The notes beneath the pieces are model-generated. The model ran no database searches and had not been told where the DNA came from. It worked only from the letters and a program-made list of their open reading frames with translations. Below, piece after piece: positions 8,040 through 17,014 of a stretch of DNA of 64,000 bases; the first letter of the stretch is position 1, and every line of letters starts with the position of its first letter. Made by a program: the position numbers and the translations under genes. The DNA is from Poseidonibacter lekithochrous (GTDB taxonomy: Bacteria > Campylobacterota > Campylobacteria > Campylobacterales > Arcobacteraceae), in the NCBI RefSeq assembly GCF_018861145.1, contig NZ_JAHKQT010000004.1, positions 1 to 64,000 of the forward strand, in the 5' to 3' direction.

Positions 8040-10064
8040 TTATTTCTTTTTTTTTGGAATTTTAATTGTAAACTTTGAGCCTATATATTTTTTGTTTTCA
8101 TATTCAAATTTTTCATTATCCTGTGTTAAGAAACCACCTAAGTTCTTAATTATATTTAAACTCATATATAAGCCAACACCAGTACCTTTTACTTTTGTGG
8201 TAAATCTTGCATCAAATATTTTATCTGCAATATTTTTAGGAATTCCTCCTGCATTATCTTTTATACAAAGAACAATAAATTCATCTTCTTCATAAGTATT
8301 TATAAATATATATTTAAATTTTTCATTCTTTGTTTCAAGTACTTCAATAGAATTATTAACTATATTCATCAAAACTTGAACCAATTCATTTTCAATACTT
8401 GTAATTTTAATATTTTTAATATTTTTTATAATTTCAATATCTACATTTTGTAGTCTTGCTTTTAAAATAACTAATAGTTTATTTATACTATTTTCAATGA
8501 AAAAGTCTTTTTCTTCTTTATCATCTTTAAAAAAGTTTCTAAAGTCTTCAATAGTTTGAGATAGATATTGAGAAGATTGATTTATAGTCTCAAGAGAAGT
8601 AATAAGTTCTTTATCATCTAATATATTCATCTCTTTTTGCATTTTACATCCCGTTGCAGACATTGAAATAATACTAAGTGGCTGTCTCCATTGATGAGCG
8701 ATATTATCAATCATTTCACCCATTGCAGCTAATCTTGATTGATATAGTAACAATTGTTCTTTATCTCGTATATCACTTACATCTATTATTACACCGATTT
8801 TTTGTTTAACCTCATTTTTCTCATTATAAGAGAAAACTCTTTCATAACCATGTAAAGTAAGCCATCGAGAATCTTTAGTTCTCATTCTATATTCTATTTC
8901 ATAGGTATCTTCTTTTCTAGCATTTTTAATTTTTTTATTATGTAAAAATAGTTTTTTGCTATCAGAAGGATGAATCAAATCATTAAAGGAATCTTTTTCA
9001 ACTTTATTTAACTCATCTAAAGAATATCCAAGTAACGTTGAAACATTTTTATTTATATAAATGTTTTTTTTCTTTTCAAAATCATAAACATACATCAAAG
9101 CAGGAGTTGTATCAGCTATAGCTTTGATAAAAGCTTCTTGTTCTAAGTGCTTAGATATGTCAATTACTGATGTAATATAATATCTTTTATTTTTAGAAAA
9201 TACATTTTTTGCAACCATAAAAGCATCAAAAATAGTTCCATCTTTTCTTTTAGCTTTAAACGTAGAAAGATATTCTCCATCCTCTTTAATTGTTTGAATA
9301 ATAGCACTTGGTATGTTAGGATCAGCACAAAATAAATCAGGGGAAGTACCAATAATCTCTTCTTTATTATCATAACCCCACATTTTTACATATGCATCAT
9401 TTACGTATGTAAATAATTTATTTTCGTCTACAATTGAAGTTGCTGATAAAGATTGTTCATGTAATAATAACTGTAATTCAAGTTCCTCTTTATCCTGCTT
9501 TTCTTGAGTAACCTCACGTACGATTACCATAATATTTTCATTGTCAGATAATAGTGCCATACGTGATTCATAGTGTTTGATTTTATTTTCTAATTCAATT
9601 TCATAATTAAAAATTGATAATTTTTTTTCTTTTAATAAAGTCTGTATTTTTTCATAAAAAAGCTGTCCTAAATTATTGGGTAAAACATCTTGCATACGTT
9701 TTTGTAAAAAAACTTCTTTTGGAACATACAACTTAGAGCTTTCTTGTGCTCTATAATCAATAATCGTGCCATCTTTTTTTGTAATAAATAAAATATCAGG
9801 AAGTACTTGAAAAATTGAGCTAATTAGTTTATCATTGTTTTTAAATTCACTCTTTCGTTCATGCATTTTTAAAAATATATAAAATAAAACTATTGTAATA
9901 AATATAAAGCTCAAATCTTTATATGTTTGGTAAGTATTAAGATTTATAGAGTCATCAGTAAAAGAGGCTAGTAAATTATCAGAAAAAACAAGCCACAAAA
10001 TACTAAATAATATATAATAAATAAGCACTAAAGAGGTAGAAAACTTATCATATTTTAATTTCAT
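8040..10064 (-). CDS. Membrane PAS-domain sensor histidine kinase
   Basis: A 674-residue protein: two TM segments (about 11-30 and 50-67) with a short periplasmic loop, then three PAS modules (about 80-185, 200-310, 315-435), an H-box MIDNIAHQWRQPLS with the phospho-acceptor His457, and a HATPase_c domain with N-box NIVNNS (about 567), DNAGGIP and GTGVGLYMS. The HQWRQP H-box is the form common in Campylobacterota orphan kinases. No response regulator is adjacent; the metallophosphatase follows 1 bp downstream. SD agga before the ATG. The signal sensed is unknown. Confidence 0.9.
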   Translation of the reverse strand: MKLKYDKFSTSLVLIYYILFSILWLVFSDNLLASFTDDSINLNTYQTYKDLSFIFITIVLFYIFLKMHERKSEFKNNDKLISSIFQVLPDILFITKKDGTIIDYRAQESSKLYVPKEVFLQKRMQDVLPNNLGQLFYEKIQTLLKEKKLSIFNYEIELENKIKHYESRMALLSDNENIMVIVREVTQEKQDKEELELQLLLHEQSLSATSIVDENKLFTYVNDAYVKMWGYDNKEEIIGTSPDLFCADPNIPSAIIQTIKEDGEYLSTFKAKRKDGTIFDAFMVAKNVFSKNKRYYITSVIDISKHLEQEAFIKAIADTTPALMYVYDFEKKKNIYINKNVSTLLGYSLDELNKVEKDSFNDLIHPSDSKKLFLHNKKIKNARKEDTYEIEYRMRTKDSRWLTLHGYERVFSYNEKNEVKQKIGVIIDVSDIRDKEQLLLYQSRLAAMGEMIDNIAHQWRQPLSIISMSATGCKMQKEMNILDDKELITSLETINQSSQYLSQTIEDFRNFFKDDKEEKDFFIENSINKLLVILKARLQNVDIEIIKNIKNIKITSIENELVQVLMNIVNNSIEVLETKNEKFKYIFINTYEEDEFIVLCIKDNAGGIPKNIADKIFDARFTTKVKGTGVGLYMSLNIIKNLGGFLTQDNEKFEYENKKYIGSKFTIKIPKKKK

Positions 10065-10276
10065 TGCATAAATCCTATTTTTTATACACTAATAATACAA
10101 TAAATTAGCATATAAAATAGTAAGATACTCTATTTTTTATTACTATATATTATCCTCCCTATATAGAATAATAAGTTCATTGAAAAATCACTTCTTTATT
10201 TATCAACTTTATAGTAAGAATTCAGTATTATGTTTAAAATTTATATAGAACAAAAAGTTTAAAAGGATTATTAATT

Positions 10277-10918
10277 TTGAAAAAGAATAATAATATTAAA
10301 AAAATATCAAATTACGCAATAGTTGGTGGACTAGGAGCTATTTTAGTATCAGGTCTAGTTGGATGTGAAGATAAATCAAATAATCAACAAAACTTTGAAC
10401 AAAGTGAAGCTTTTGGAAATGCAAGTCAAAGACAAGCAGCTTTCGTAATTATAGAAGAATCAAAAGATGGTAAATATGCTATCGTTGATGAATTCCCTGC
10501 ATCTAAAACTACAATTGTTTTAAGAAAACCAGATGGAACTGAAAGAATTCTTACAAAAGAAGAAATTGATAAATTAGTTAAATTAGAAGAAACAAAAATT
10601 GATAATGGAACTTCAGGATTAACTAATCCCAACTCAGAAGAAGCTAGTGCTGGTATGGGTCTTGGTGGAGTTTTAATGTCTTCAATAGCAGGAGCTATGT
10701 TAGGTTCTTATATTGGAAACAAACTATTTGGTAACCAAAACTACCAAAATCAAAGAAAAGCACAATATAAATCTCCTCAAACTTATAGTAAATCAAAAAG
10801 TTCATTTTCTAAAGCAGCATCAACAACTAATAAATCAAGTGCTTCTAAAAAAAGTGGATTCTTTGGAAATAAAAGTTCTTCAAGTACAAAATCTAGATCT
10901 TCTTTCTTTGGTGGTTAA
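10277..10918 (+). CDS. UPF0323-type lipoprotein
   Basis: A 213-residue protein that starts with TTG at 10277 after aaaagga. The signal sequence ends in a lipobox, VSGLVGC (Cys near residue 30), so it should be lipidated. A central domain (about 50-120) follows, then a glycine-rich hydrophobic stretch and a Ser/Lys tail with the short repeats GFFG / SFFGG. Architecture matches the UPF0323 family known in Campylobacter and resembles the YgiB (DUF1190) lipoproteins, which also have a Ser-rich tail and sit before a YgiC-like ATP-grasp gene. That pairing is preserved here with a 3-bp gap. Function is not established. Confidence 0.82.
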   Translation: MKKNNNIKKISNYAIVGGLGAILVSGLVGCEDKSNNQQNFEQSEAFGNASQRQAAFVIIEESKDGKYAIVDEFPASKTTIVLRKPDGTERILTKEEIDKLVKLEETKIDNGTSGLTNPNSEEASAGMGLGGVLMSSIAGAMLGSYIGNKLFGNQNYQNQRKAQYKSPQTYSKSKSSFSKAASTTNKSSASKKSGFFGNKSSSSTKSRSSFFGG

Positions 10919-10921
10919 AAA

Positions 10922-12100
10922 ATGAATCTATTAAAATTAGAACCATTAACAGATGAATACTTAGAATCAATAGGTTTTAAATGGCATACAGATGAAGATA
11001 ATACTTCTTATATAGCAAATGAAGTAGTAGAAGTAAGCGAAGATGAAGCAAATGCTTTTTATGAAGCTACAAACGAATTATATGATATGTTTTGTGAAGC
11101 AGGTGAATATGTAATTGAAAATGATTTATTTCATGAAATAAATATTCCTTTTAATCTAGTTGAAACTATCAAAGAGTCTTGGGAAAATGACGTTCATTGG
11201 CATCTATACTCAAGATTTGATTTAGCAGGTGGACTTGACGGAAAACCTATTAAATTGATTGAATTAAACGCTGATACTCCAACTTCTCTTTTTGAAACTG
11301 CTATTATTCAATGGGCTTTATTAAAAGCAAATGGTTTAGATGAGGCTAGTCAATTTAATAATCTTTATGATGCCTTAAAAGATAACTTTAAAAGAATCAT
11401 CACTTTAGATTCAGATATTGAAAAATTTGAAGAATATTATAAAGATTTAGGGTGGAAGATATTATTTTCTTCAATATCCTCTTCTGATGAAGATGAAAAT
11501 ACAACTAAACTTTTACAGCATATTGCAACAGAAGCTGGTTTTAATACTGACTTTGAACATATTGATAAAGTTGAATTTAATGACGAAGGAATTTTTAAAG
11601 ATGAAGAAAGCTTTGAATTCTGGTTTAAATTAATTCCTTGGGAAGATATTGCTATTGATGAAAGTGAATTAGCTCTTATTTTAGCAGAAATTATAAAAGA
11701 GAAAAAAGCAATTATTTTTAATCCTGCTTATACTTTAATGTTCCAATCAAAAGGTTTTATGAAAATTCTTTGGGACTTATATCCAAATCATCCTCTTTTA
11801 CTTGAAACTTCTTTTGAACCTTTAGAAGGGAAAAAACAAGTTGAAAAAAGATGTTTTGGAAGAGAAGGTGCTAATACTAAAATTATAAATGAAGATGGAA
11901 GTATTGATGTTGAAACTCCAGGTGAATATGAAGGTCATAAAGCAATTTATCAAGAGTATGTAGAGCTAAATACAGACTCAAATGGAGTAACTTACCAAGC
12001 TGGCGTATTTTATGCTTATGAAGCTTGTGCTTTAGGATTTAGACGTGGTGAAAAGATTTTAAATAACACTTCTAAATTTGTAGGTCATATAGTAAAATAA
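10922..12100 (+). CDS. Glutathionylspermidine-synthase-like ATP-grasp protein (YgiC-like)
   Basis: A 392-residue protein of the GSP_synth family, lacking the N-terminal amidase of bifunctional Gss. It shows the SRFDLAGG and LIELNADTPTSLFE motifs early and the C-terminal metal and ATP loops (FEPLEGK, CFGREG). The length is that of the YgiC/YjfC group, whose substrates are unknown; classical glutathionylspermidine synthesis should not be assumed. It is 3 bp after the UPF0323 lipoprotein gene and probably translationally coupled with it. A hairpin at the stop codon ends the operon. Confidence 0.85.
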   Translation: MNLLKLEPLTDEYLESIGFKWHTDEDNTSYIANEVVEVSEDEANAFYEATNELYDMFCEAGEYVIENDLFHEINIPFNLVETIKESWENDVHWHLYSRFDLAGGLDGKPIKLIELNADTPTSLFETAIIQWALLKANGLDEASQFNNLYDALKDNFKRIITLDSDIEKFEEYYKDLGWKILFSSISSSDEDENTTKLLQHIATEAGFNTDFEHIDKVEFNDEGIFKDEESFEFWFKLIPWEDIAIDESELALILAEIIKEKKAIIFNPAYTLMFQSKGFMKILWDLYPNHPLLLETSFEPLEGKKQVEKRCFGREGANTKIINEDGSIDVETPGEYEGHKAIYQEYVELNTDSNGVTYQAGVFYAYEACALGFRRGEKILNNTSKFVGHIVK

Positions 12101-12121
12101 CTAAGATTTTCTTAGTTATTT
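12095..12121 (+). terminator. Terminator after the YgiC-like gene
   Basis: A perfect 11-bp stem, aaataactaag / cttagttattt, with a 5-nt loop overlaps the TAA stop and runs into a T-rich stretch. Confidence 0.65.
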
Positions 12122-12132
12122 ACTCCATTTTA

Positions 12133-12154
12133 AAAGTAAATATTTATTTACTTT
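12133..12154. promoter_or_regulatory. AAAGTAAATA inverted repeat upstream of the cytochrome b gene
   Basis: A perfect 10-bp inverted repeat, aaagtaaata / tatttacttt, with a 2-nt centre. A further single copy (aaagtaaataa) lies near 12207. Immediately after these, gtcata occurs at 12239 and 12250, an 11-bp helical-turn spacing. The arrangement resembles regulator sites rather than a second terminator, but no regulator is identified. Confidence 0.4.
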
Positions 12155-12301
12155 AACTCTCTAAATTTTTAAAAACTCCTGAAAATAGATTTAATACTAA
12201 CTTTTTAAAGTAAATAAATTTTTACTATTATTCTAGATGTCATACTAAAGTCATATTGCAAAGACATAATTTTACATAATTTATAAAAACAGGAGTACCT
12301 C

Positions 12302-13192
12302 ATGTTAAAGATATTATTAATACTTTTAGGTCTTAGTTCTATTGCTTTTGCATATACAACAGTTAGTGAAGCAAATCAAGACTTGATTTTTACGATGATA
12401 GCTTATGGAAAAGAAAGTAGTGTTTATTTAGATGAAGTTTTTGTTGCCTTACAAACAAAATTATTTAAAAATACTTATTTAGGAATTATTGTAATTATTC
12501 CATTAATTTTTTTAGTTCATTATCTAATCATTGGTCCAAAGAAGTTTAGTCATAAGGGGAAAAAGTATTATATATTTTCTTTATTTAATAGGATAATTCA
12601 TGGTATCTCAGCTGTATCATTTATGATTTTAGTTCCAACTGGTTTGATTATGATGTTCGGTTCATACTTTGGTGGTGGAGAATTTGTAAGAATTTCTAAA
12701 GATCTTCATGCAGTTTCAAACTTCTTATTTATGATAAGTGTTATTCCTATGTTTGTAATGTGGGTTAAAAATATGTTATTTACAGGTGATGATATAAAAT
12801 GGTTTATGATTTTAGGTGGATATTTATCTAAAGAGAAAAAACCAATTCCTGCTGGAAAATTTAATGCTGGTCAAAAAATGTGGTTTTGGGTATGTACAAT
12901 AGGTGGTATCGTAATGATTTTTACAGGTATTACAATTTATGTGCAAGATTTAAACTTAGGTATTTTAGCTATGTTTGGATTTACTAAAATTGAAATGTTA
13001 AGATATTGTATTATTGTACATAATATTGTAGGTATGGCTATGGTTGCACTGTTTTTTACACATGTATATATGTCAATGTTTGCTATTAAAGGTGCATTAC
13101 AAAGTATTATAAATGGATACAAAGAAGAAGAGGAAGTGAAGATTTTACATAGTTCTTATTATAAAGAATTAGAAAAAAGCAATATAAAGTAA
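12302..13192 (+). CDS. Formate-dehydrogenase-type cytochrome b subunit (orphan FdhC-like)
   Basis: A 296-residue protein with a cleavable-looking N-terminal signal (to about residue 18), one TM at about 58-76, then four TM helices of the di-haem cytochrome b556 family. Histidines suited to haem ligation are in FNRIIHGIS, DLHAVSN, IVHNIVG and FFTHVYMS. In formate dehydrogenases this gamma subunit passes electrons from the FdhB iron-sulfur subunit to quinone. No fdhA or fdhB gene is adjacent, so the partner must be elsewhere or another quinone-linked enzyme. SD ggag at spacing 7. The preceding 200 bp hold several candidate operators. Confidence 0.8.
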   Translation: MLKILLILLGLSSIAFAYTTVSEANQDLIFTMIAYGKESSVYLDEVFVALQTKLFKNTYLGIIVIIPLIFLVHYLIIGPKKFSHKGKKYYIFSLFNRIIHGISAVSFMILVPTGLIMMFGSYFGGGEFVRISKDLHAVSNFLFMISVIPMFVMWVKNMLFTGDDIKWFMILGGYLSKEKKPIPAGKFNAGQKMWFWVCTIGGIVMIFTGITIYVQDLNLGILAMFGFTKIEMLRYCIIVHNIVGMAMVALFFTHVYMSMFAIKGALQSIINGYKEEEEVKILHSSYYKELEKSNIK

Positions 13193-13212
13193 CTAAGGGA
13201 TTTCCTTAGTTA
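13190..13212. terminator. Bidirectional terminator between cytochrome b and the convergent gene
   Basis: A 9-bp stem taactaagg / ccttagtta with a 5-nt loop starts at the stop codon of the cytochrome gene and lies between convergent genes. Confidence 0.6.
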
Positions 13213-13223
13213 TTTAATAAGGT

Positions 13224-13697
13224 TTATTCAATATCTTCTTTATAATTTCGCAACTGATCTAACAATAATTCAAAACATAATTCTAAGACTTTTAAATTTT
13301 TTAAAAGTAACATAGGCTTATGTATTAAAACTGTTTTACCCTCACCTAATTCAACATTTCTAATATCTATTTCACCATCAATTAATACTAAATCAAATCT
13401 AACTTTATCATTTGAAAAGCTTAAAGATATTGGTAAATAATACTCTTTGTCATTATCATCTAAATACCAATTAGAACCTTTTTGTATCATTACATTTGGC
13501 ATAGGAGAATTATAAACTATATGTTCATTCATATGTTTATTGAAAATGATTTCTTTCAAAGTTAAAGGGTTAATAAGTTTTGTATTTAAGTTTTTCTTTA
13601 CTCTTTTATACATCGCTTTCCATAATAAAGAATTAGTTCTTTTTGTTGAATCCAAATGAAATAAGGCTTCATCATCCAAATAATATATTTTAGTCAT
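13224..13697 (-). CDS. Conserved hypothetical protein (157 aa)
   Basis: I do not recognise a family. The product is soluble, without signal peptide or TM segment, with mixed alpha/beta composition (motifs YYLDDEALFHL at the start, a central beta-rich part with LVLIDGEIDI, and a leucine-rich C-terminal helix). Its ATG lies inside the 3' end of lpxK (8-bp overlap), so it is the last gene of the nadE-aminotransferase-lpxK operon and probably translationally coupled. A link to lipid A or cell-envelope work is possible from position only. Confidence 0.7.
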   Translation of the reverse strand: MTKIYYLDDEALFHLDSTKRTNSLLWKAMYKRVKKNLNTKLINPLTLKEIIFNKHMNEHIVYNSPMPNVMIQKGSNWYLDDNDKEYYLPISLSFSNDKVRFDLVLIDGEIDIRNVELGEGKTVLIHKPMLLLKNLKVLELCFELLLDQLRNYKEDIE

Positions 13698-14634
13698 AGC
13701 TTTTTATGTACTCTTTCATTAAAGAAAAATCTATAGTATCTTTTATTTTAATATCCAAATCCATTAAATATAAATTCTTGATATTAAATTTTTCAAGTTT
13801 TACTAAATCTTTTCCTGTTGTTAAAATTTGATAATTTTTATATTTCTCTCTTAGCTCATTTATTTCATCTTCTAAAAAAGTATGATGATCAGGATATGCT
13901 AAGAGCTCAGTATTCTTTGGTAAAAACTCTAAAAGTCTTTTTGGTTTTGAAATAGCAGTTAAAACAATAACTTTTTCGGCTAAAGTAACTTCTTTATCAT
14001 CTTTTTTAATAGTTATAATTCTATTAAAATCCCTACTCTCTTTTAATTCTAAATCTGCATAAGAATATAAACCTTTAGGTTCTCTATATCCACCACTTGG
14101 AAGACAATAAAAATTTGTTGGTTCATCTTTTGGTCTTAATAAAATATTAAATTTTTTAATATTATATTTTGAAAATCCATCATCTAAAAATACAATTTTA
14201 CAATTCAATTCTTTTGCTTTTAAAATAGCTTTACTTCTATCTTCACTAACAATTACAGTAGCCTTAGGTAGTGACTTTGCTAAAAGCATAGCTTCATCTC
14301 CACTAATACTTATATCTTCTAATATTTTACCTTGCTTTGAGATTACATATAAACCTTTTGAAGCTCTTCCGTAACCTCTTAAAATTATACAAGAGTTTTC
14401 ATATGAACTTGCAAGTTTAATTGCAATAGGAGTTTTTCCACTTCCACCTACTATTATATTTCCTATAGAAATTACAGGTATACCAAAATCTCTTTGCTTT
14501 GCAAAAGTACGTTTTGTTAAAATAATAAGTATATAAATAAAAGTAAGGGGAAGTAAAAGGTAAGCTATTATTTGCTGAAAAGCATTTGGAAAGAAGAGAT
14601 AATCTTCAATCCATAAGTAAAGTTTTTGTTTCAA
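13690..14634 (-). CDS. lpxK: Tetraacyldisaccharide 4'-kinase
   Basis: A 314-residue protein with one N-terminal membrane-anchor helix (about 20-40) followed by the LpxK P-loop GGSGKTP near 63-70, the FLDDGF motif near 152-157 and the C-terminal Asp/His metal region (YPDHHTF). It phosphorylates the 4' position of the lipid A precursor at the inner membrane. The apparent start is TTG at 14634, 7 bp after the aminotransferase stop, with a weak Shine-Dalgarno; a slightly different start cannot be excluded. The nadE-lpxK neighbourhood is known from Campylobacter, which supports the call. Confidence 0.92.
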   Translation of the reverse strand: MKQKLYLWIEDYLFFPNAFQQIIAYLLLPLTFIYILIILTKRTFAKQRDFGIPVISIGNIIVGGSGKTPIAIKLASSYENSCIILRGYGRASKGLYVISKQGKILEDISISGDEAMLLAKSLPKATVIVSEDRSKAILKAKELNCKIVFLDDGFSKYNIKKFNILLRPKDEPTNFYCLPSGGYREPKGLYSYADLELKESRDFNRIITIKKDDKEVTLAEKVIVLTAISKPKRLLEFLPKNTELLAYPDHHTFLEDEINELREKYKNYQILTTGKDLVKLEKFNIKNLYLMDLDIKIKDTIDFSLMKEYIKSYD

Positions 14635-14640
14635 AGCAGA

Positions 14641-15780
14641 TTAAATCCACTCAGAAGCTACATCAATAACTTGATCACAAACATAGTTAACTTCATCGTC
14701 TGTAAGACTTGCATACATTGGAAGTGATAAAATTTGTTGATAGTTATTCAGCGCATTTGAAAATGCAGTAATTTTTATAGAATACTTTGTTTTATAATAA
14801 GAAAGTAAATGTAATGGAATATAGTTAAGTCCAGTAGCAACTCCTCTATCTTTTAAAGCTCTAGCAAAAGCATCTCTATTTCTTGAAACTTTTACAATAA
14901 ACTGAGTGAAAATATGTTCATCTTTATATGAAGGTATTTCTATATGCTTAACCCCTGTTAATCTTTTTTCATAAAGTTTAGCTATTTCTTTTCTTCTTTT
15001 AATAAATTTTTCAGTTTTATTCAACTGTGCAAGCGCGTAAGCTGCATCTAATTCAGATAAATCATATTTGTGTCCAATATCAACTACATCATATACATAA
15101 TCCAAGTTTCCATAACTATCATAAGTTGTTGTTAAGGCATGAGTTCTAAGAAGTTTTGCTCTAGTTGCTATTTGTTCATTATTTGTAATAATAATACCTG
15201 ATCTTGAAATTGCATATTTACTATTTGATGGATTTGTAGAGAAGATAGTCATATCAGCTCTTAAATTCCCTACTTTCTTTCCTTTATACATAACACCAAG
15301 TGCTGATCTACAATCTTCAATTAAAATAATTCCATACTTTTGAGCTATATCATAAATTCTATCTAAATCAGGAGTTTGTCCTGCGACAAAAGTGATGATT
15401 GCACCTCTTAATTTTTTCGATTCATTTGCAGCTAAGGCTTTTTCAAACTTGTCAACATCAATATTCATATCTTCCATATTAATATCTATAAATACAGGTT
15501 CAGCATCAAAATGTCTTACAACTTCAGGTAGATTAACAAAAGAGTTTACAGACATTAAGATTTTATCTCCTCTTTTAAGTTTTATTGCACTTAAAGCAAG
15601 ATGAATAGCAGCAGTTGATGTAGCAGTAGCAACTGCATATTTAGAACCTATAAATTTAATCATATTTTCTTCAAATTCAATGGCTTTTGATAAGTCATCT
15701 TTTGATTCTAATACGCTTCTAATTTGAGTTAATTCTTCATTATCTAAAGATGCTTTATAAATAGCAATATCTCTTTTCAT
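14641..15780 (-). CDS. DegT/DnrJ/EryC1/StrS family PLP aminotransferase
   Basis: With the ATG at 15780 the protein has 379 residues; an in-frame upstream ATG at 15834 would overlap nadE by 50 bp, whereas 15780 has a fitting ggag. Fold-type-I features: TATSTAAIHLAL near 60 (phosphate cradle), LIEDCRSALG (Asp that holds the pyridine), and a region STNPSNSKYAISRSG where the usual active-site lysine S-x-x-K is SK. These enzymes aminate keto-sugars for surface glycans, but some are dehydratases or act on other substrates. Position between nadE and lpxK suggests an envelope-sugar role; the substrate is not readable. Confidence 0.83.
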   Translation of the reverse strand: MKRDIAIYKASLDNEELTQIRSVLESKDDLSKAIEFEENMIKFIGSKYAVATATSTAAIHLALSAIKLKRGDKILMSVNSFVNLPEVVRHFDAEPVFIDINMEDMNIDVDKFEKALAANESKKLRGAIITFVAGQTPDLDRIYDIAQKYGIILIEDCRSALGVMYKGKKVGNLRADMTIFSTNPSNSKYAISRSGIIITNNEQIATRAKLLRTHALTTTYDSYGNLDYVYDVVDIGHKYDLSELDAAYALAQLNKTEKFIKRRKEIAKLYEKRLTGVKHIEIPSYKDEHIFTQFIVKVSRNRDAFARALKDRGVATGLNYIPLHLLSYYKTKYSIKITAFSNALNNYQQILSLPMYASLTDDEVNYVCDQVIDVASEWI

Positions 15781-15784
15781 TATT

Positions 15785-16546
15785 TTAGCTCCACCTAATA
15801 TTTGCAATTGTTGGTAATTTACCTTTAAAGGCATTTGATTTCATTCTATATTCTAACATATCTATTAGTTTACTTTCAAAACCTAAAGATATTAATTCTT
15901 CTTTAGATTTTTTCTCATCAACAAAAAGTTTTAAAGCGTCATCCATTTGTTTATATGAATATCCAAGTTCATCTTCATCACTTTGACCTTCCCATAAATC
16001 AGCACTTGGAGCTTTTGTAAGAATTGAATCTACAACACCTAATAGTTTTGCAAATTCAAATTCATCACTTTTATACATTTCTCCAATTGGATTAATAGCA
16101 CAGGCAATATCTCCAAAAATAGTTCCATATCCTAATAATAATTCACTTTTATTTGAAGTTCCAACTACCAAAGATTTTTCACGAGAAGATACATCATATA
16201 AAACTGACATTCTCATTCTTGCAGAAAAGTTTCCTATTCTTAGTTTATCTTCATCCATATTATTTATAAAAGACTCAACCATAGGTGCGATTGAAATAAT
16301 TTCATATCTAATATCGAACTTCTCACAAAGTTCAACTGCGTGGTCTGTTGAGCTTTGTGAAGAGAATTGAGATGGCATTAAAACACAGTTTAATTTATCT
16401 CCAAAAGCTTCTTTACATAATACTGCTACAACAGCAGAGTCTAGTCCACCTGATAATCCAACTGTAACTTTTTCTAAACCAGATTTTTTAACTTCATCTT
16501 TTAAGAAGTTTATTAATTGTATTTTTATATTTGGCCAATTTATCAA
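15785..16546 (-). CDS. nadE: NH3-dependent NAD+ synthetase
   Basis: A 253-residue protein with the PP-loop signature LSGGLDSAVV near residue 29, the TSNKSE ATP contact, and the SADLWEGQSDEDELG segment near the C-terminus. No N-terminal glutaminase domain is present, so ammonia is the direct nitrogen donor. It adenylates and amidates nicotinate adenine dinucleotide in the last step of NAD synthesis. TTG start with aagga 6 bp upstream. It begins a compact minus-strand operon running through the aminotransferase, lpxK and the 157-residue protein. Confidence 0.94.
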   Translation of the reverse strand: MINWPNIKIQLINFLKDEVKKSGLEKVTVGLSGGLDSAVVAVLCKEAFGDKLNCVLMPSQFSSQSSTDHAVELCEKFDIRYEIISIAPMVESFINNMDEDKLRIGNFSARMRMSVLYDVSSREKSLVVGTSNKSELLLGYGTIFGDIACAINPIGEMYKSDEFEFAKLLGVVDSILTKAPSADLWEGQSDEDELGYSYKQMDDALKLFVDEKKSKEELISLGFESKLIDMLEYRMKSNAFKGKLPTIANIRWS

Positions 16547-16567
16547 TTATAATCCTTTATATAATAA

Positions 16568-16780
16568 TTATATCTCATCTTTTTTTGTTTTTTCATAAAT
16601 CTCATCTAAATATTCACCTGTAATAGCCAATACGTTCTTTTTCCTGCCATTTAATTGACTTATAATATCTTCAAGTTCTTCTTCTTGAAAATATTCAAGA
16701 TAATTTGGATTAATATCAATTACTTCATCTTTATTAATCTTTAGTAACTCTTTTATTTGGGCTATTAATTCTTCTTTCAT
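16568..16780 (-). CDS. Small acidic hypothetical protein (70 aa)
   Basis: I do not recognise it. It is soluble, very rich in Glu, Lys and Ile, and predicted mainly helical. It follows the second BFD-like ferredoxin by 3 bp and precedes nadE by 21 bp, so it belongs to the same transcription unit. SD agaag is directly upstream. A wrong call as a spurious ORF is possible because of its length, but spacing on both sides favours a real gene. Confidence 0.65.
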   Translation of the reverse strand: MKEELIAQIKELLKINKDEVIDINPNYLEYFQEEELEDIISQLNGRKKNVLAITGEYLDEIYEKTKKDEI

Positions 16781-16783
16781 CTT

Positions 16784-17014
16784 CTATTTCTTTACAAATT
16801 TATTTACTATTTCATCTAAATAAAGTTCCATTTTTTCAACACCTTTATCATGATTAGCATTGATGCATGACTTACAACAAGTTCCCGCATCGGTTAACTC
16901 ACCTACTTCTTTTATATCAGAAGCTCCTCTATCTTTTATTGCATGAATAATTTCACCTAATGTTGTATGTTTACAAGTACAAACTTCATATGAATGTTGA
17001 AACTTTCTAGCCAT
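16784..17014 (-). CDS. BFD-like [2Fe-2S] protein (second of a tandem pair)
   Basis: A 76-residue protein consisting of one Fer2_BFD-type domain: a C-x-C pair at residues 13 and 15 (VCTCKH) and a C-C-x-x-C group near 47-51 (CCKSC). In bacterioferritin-associated ferredoxin and in nitrite reductase the same spacing holds a [2Fe-2S] cluster. Its ATG overlaps the TAA of the preceding paralogue by one base, so the two are translationally coupled. Sequence similarity with that neighbour along its whole length indicates a tandem duplication. Confidence 0.78.
   Translation of the reverse strand: MARKFQHSYEVCTCKHTTLGEIIHAIKDRGASDIKEVGELTDAGTCCKSCINANHDKGVEKMELYLDEIVNKFVKK

Noticed and set aside
14641-15834. 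Longer start of the aminotransferase at 15834
   Set aside because: It would overlap nadE by 50 bp, and the added 18 residues are the out-of-frame reading of nadE; the ATG at 15780 has a good SD.
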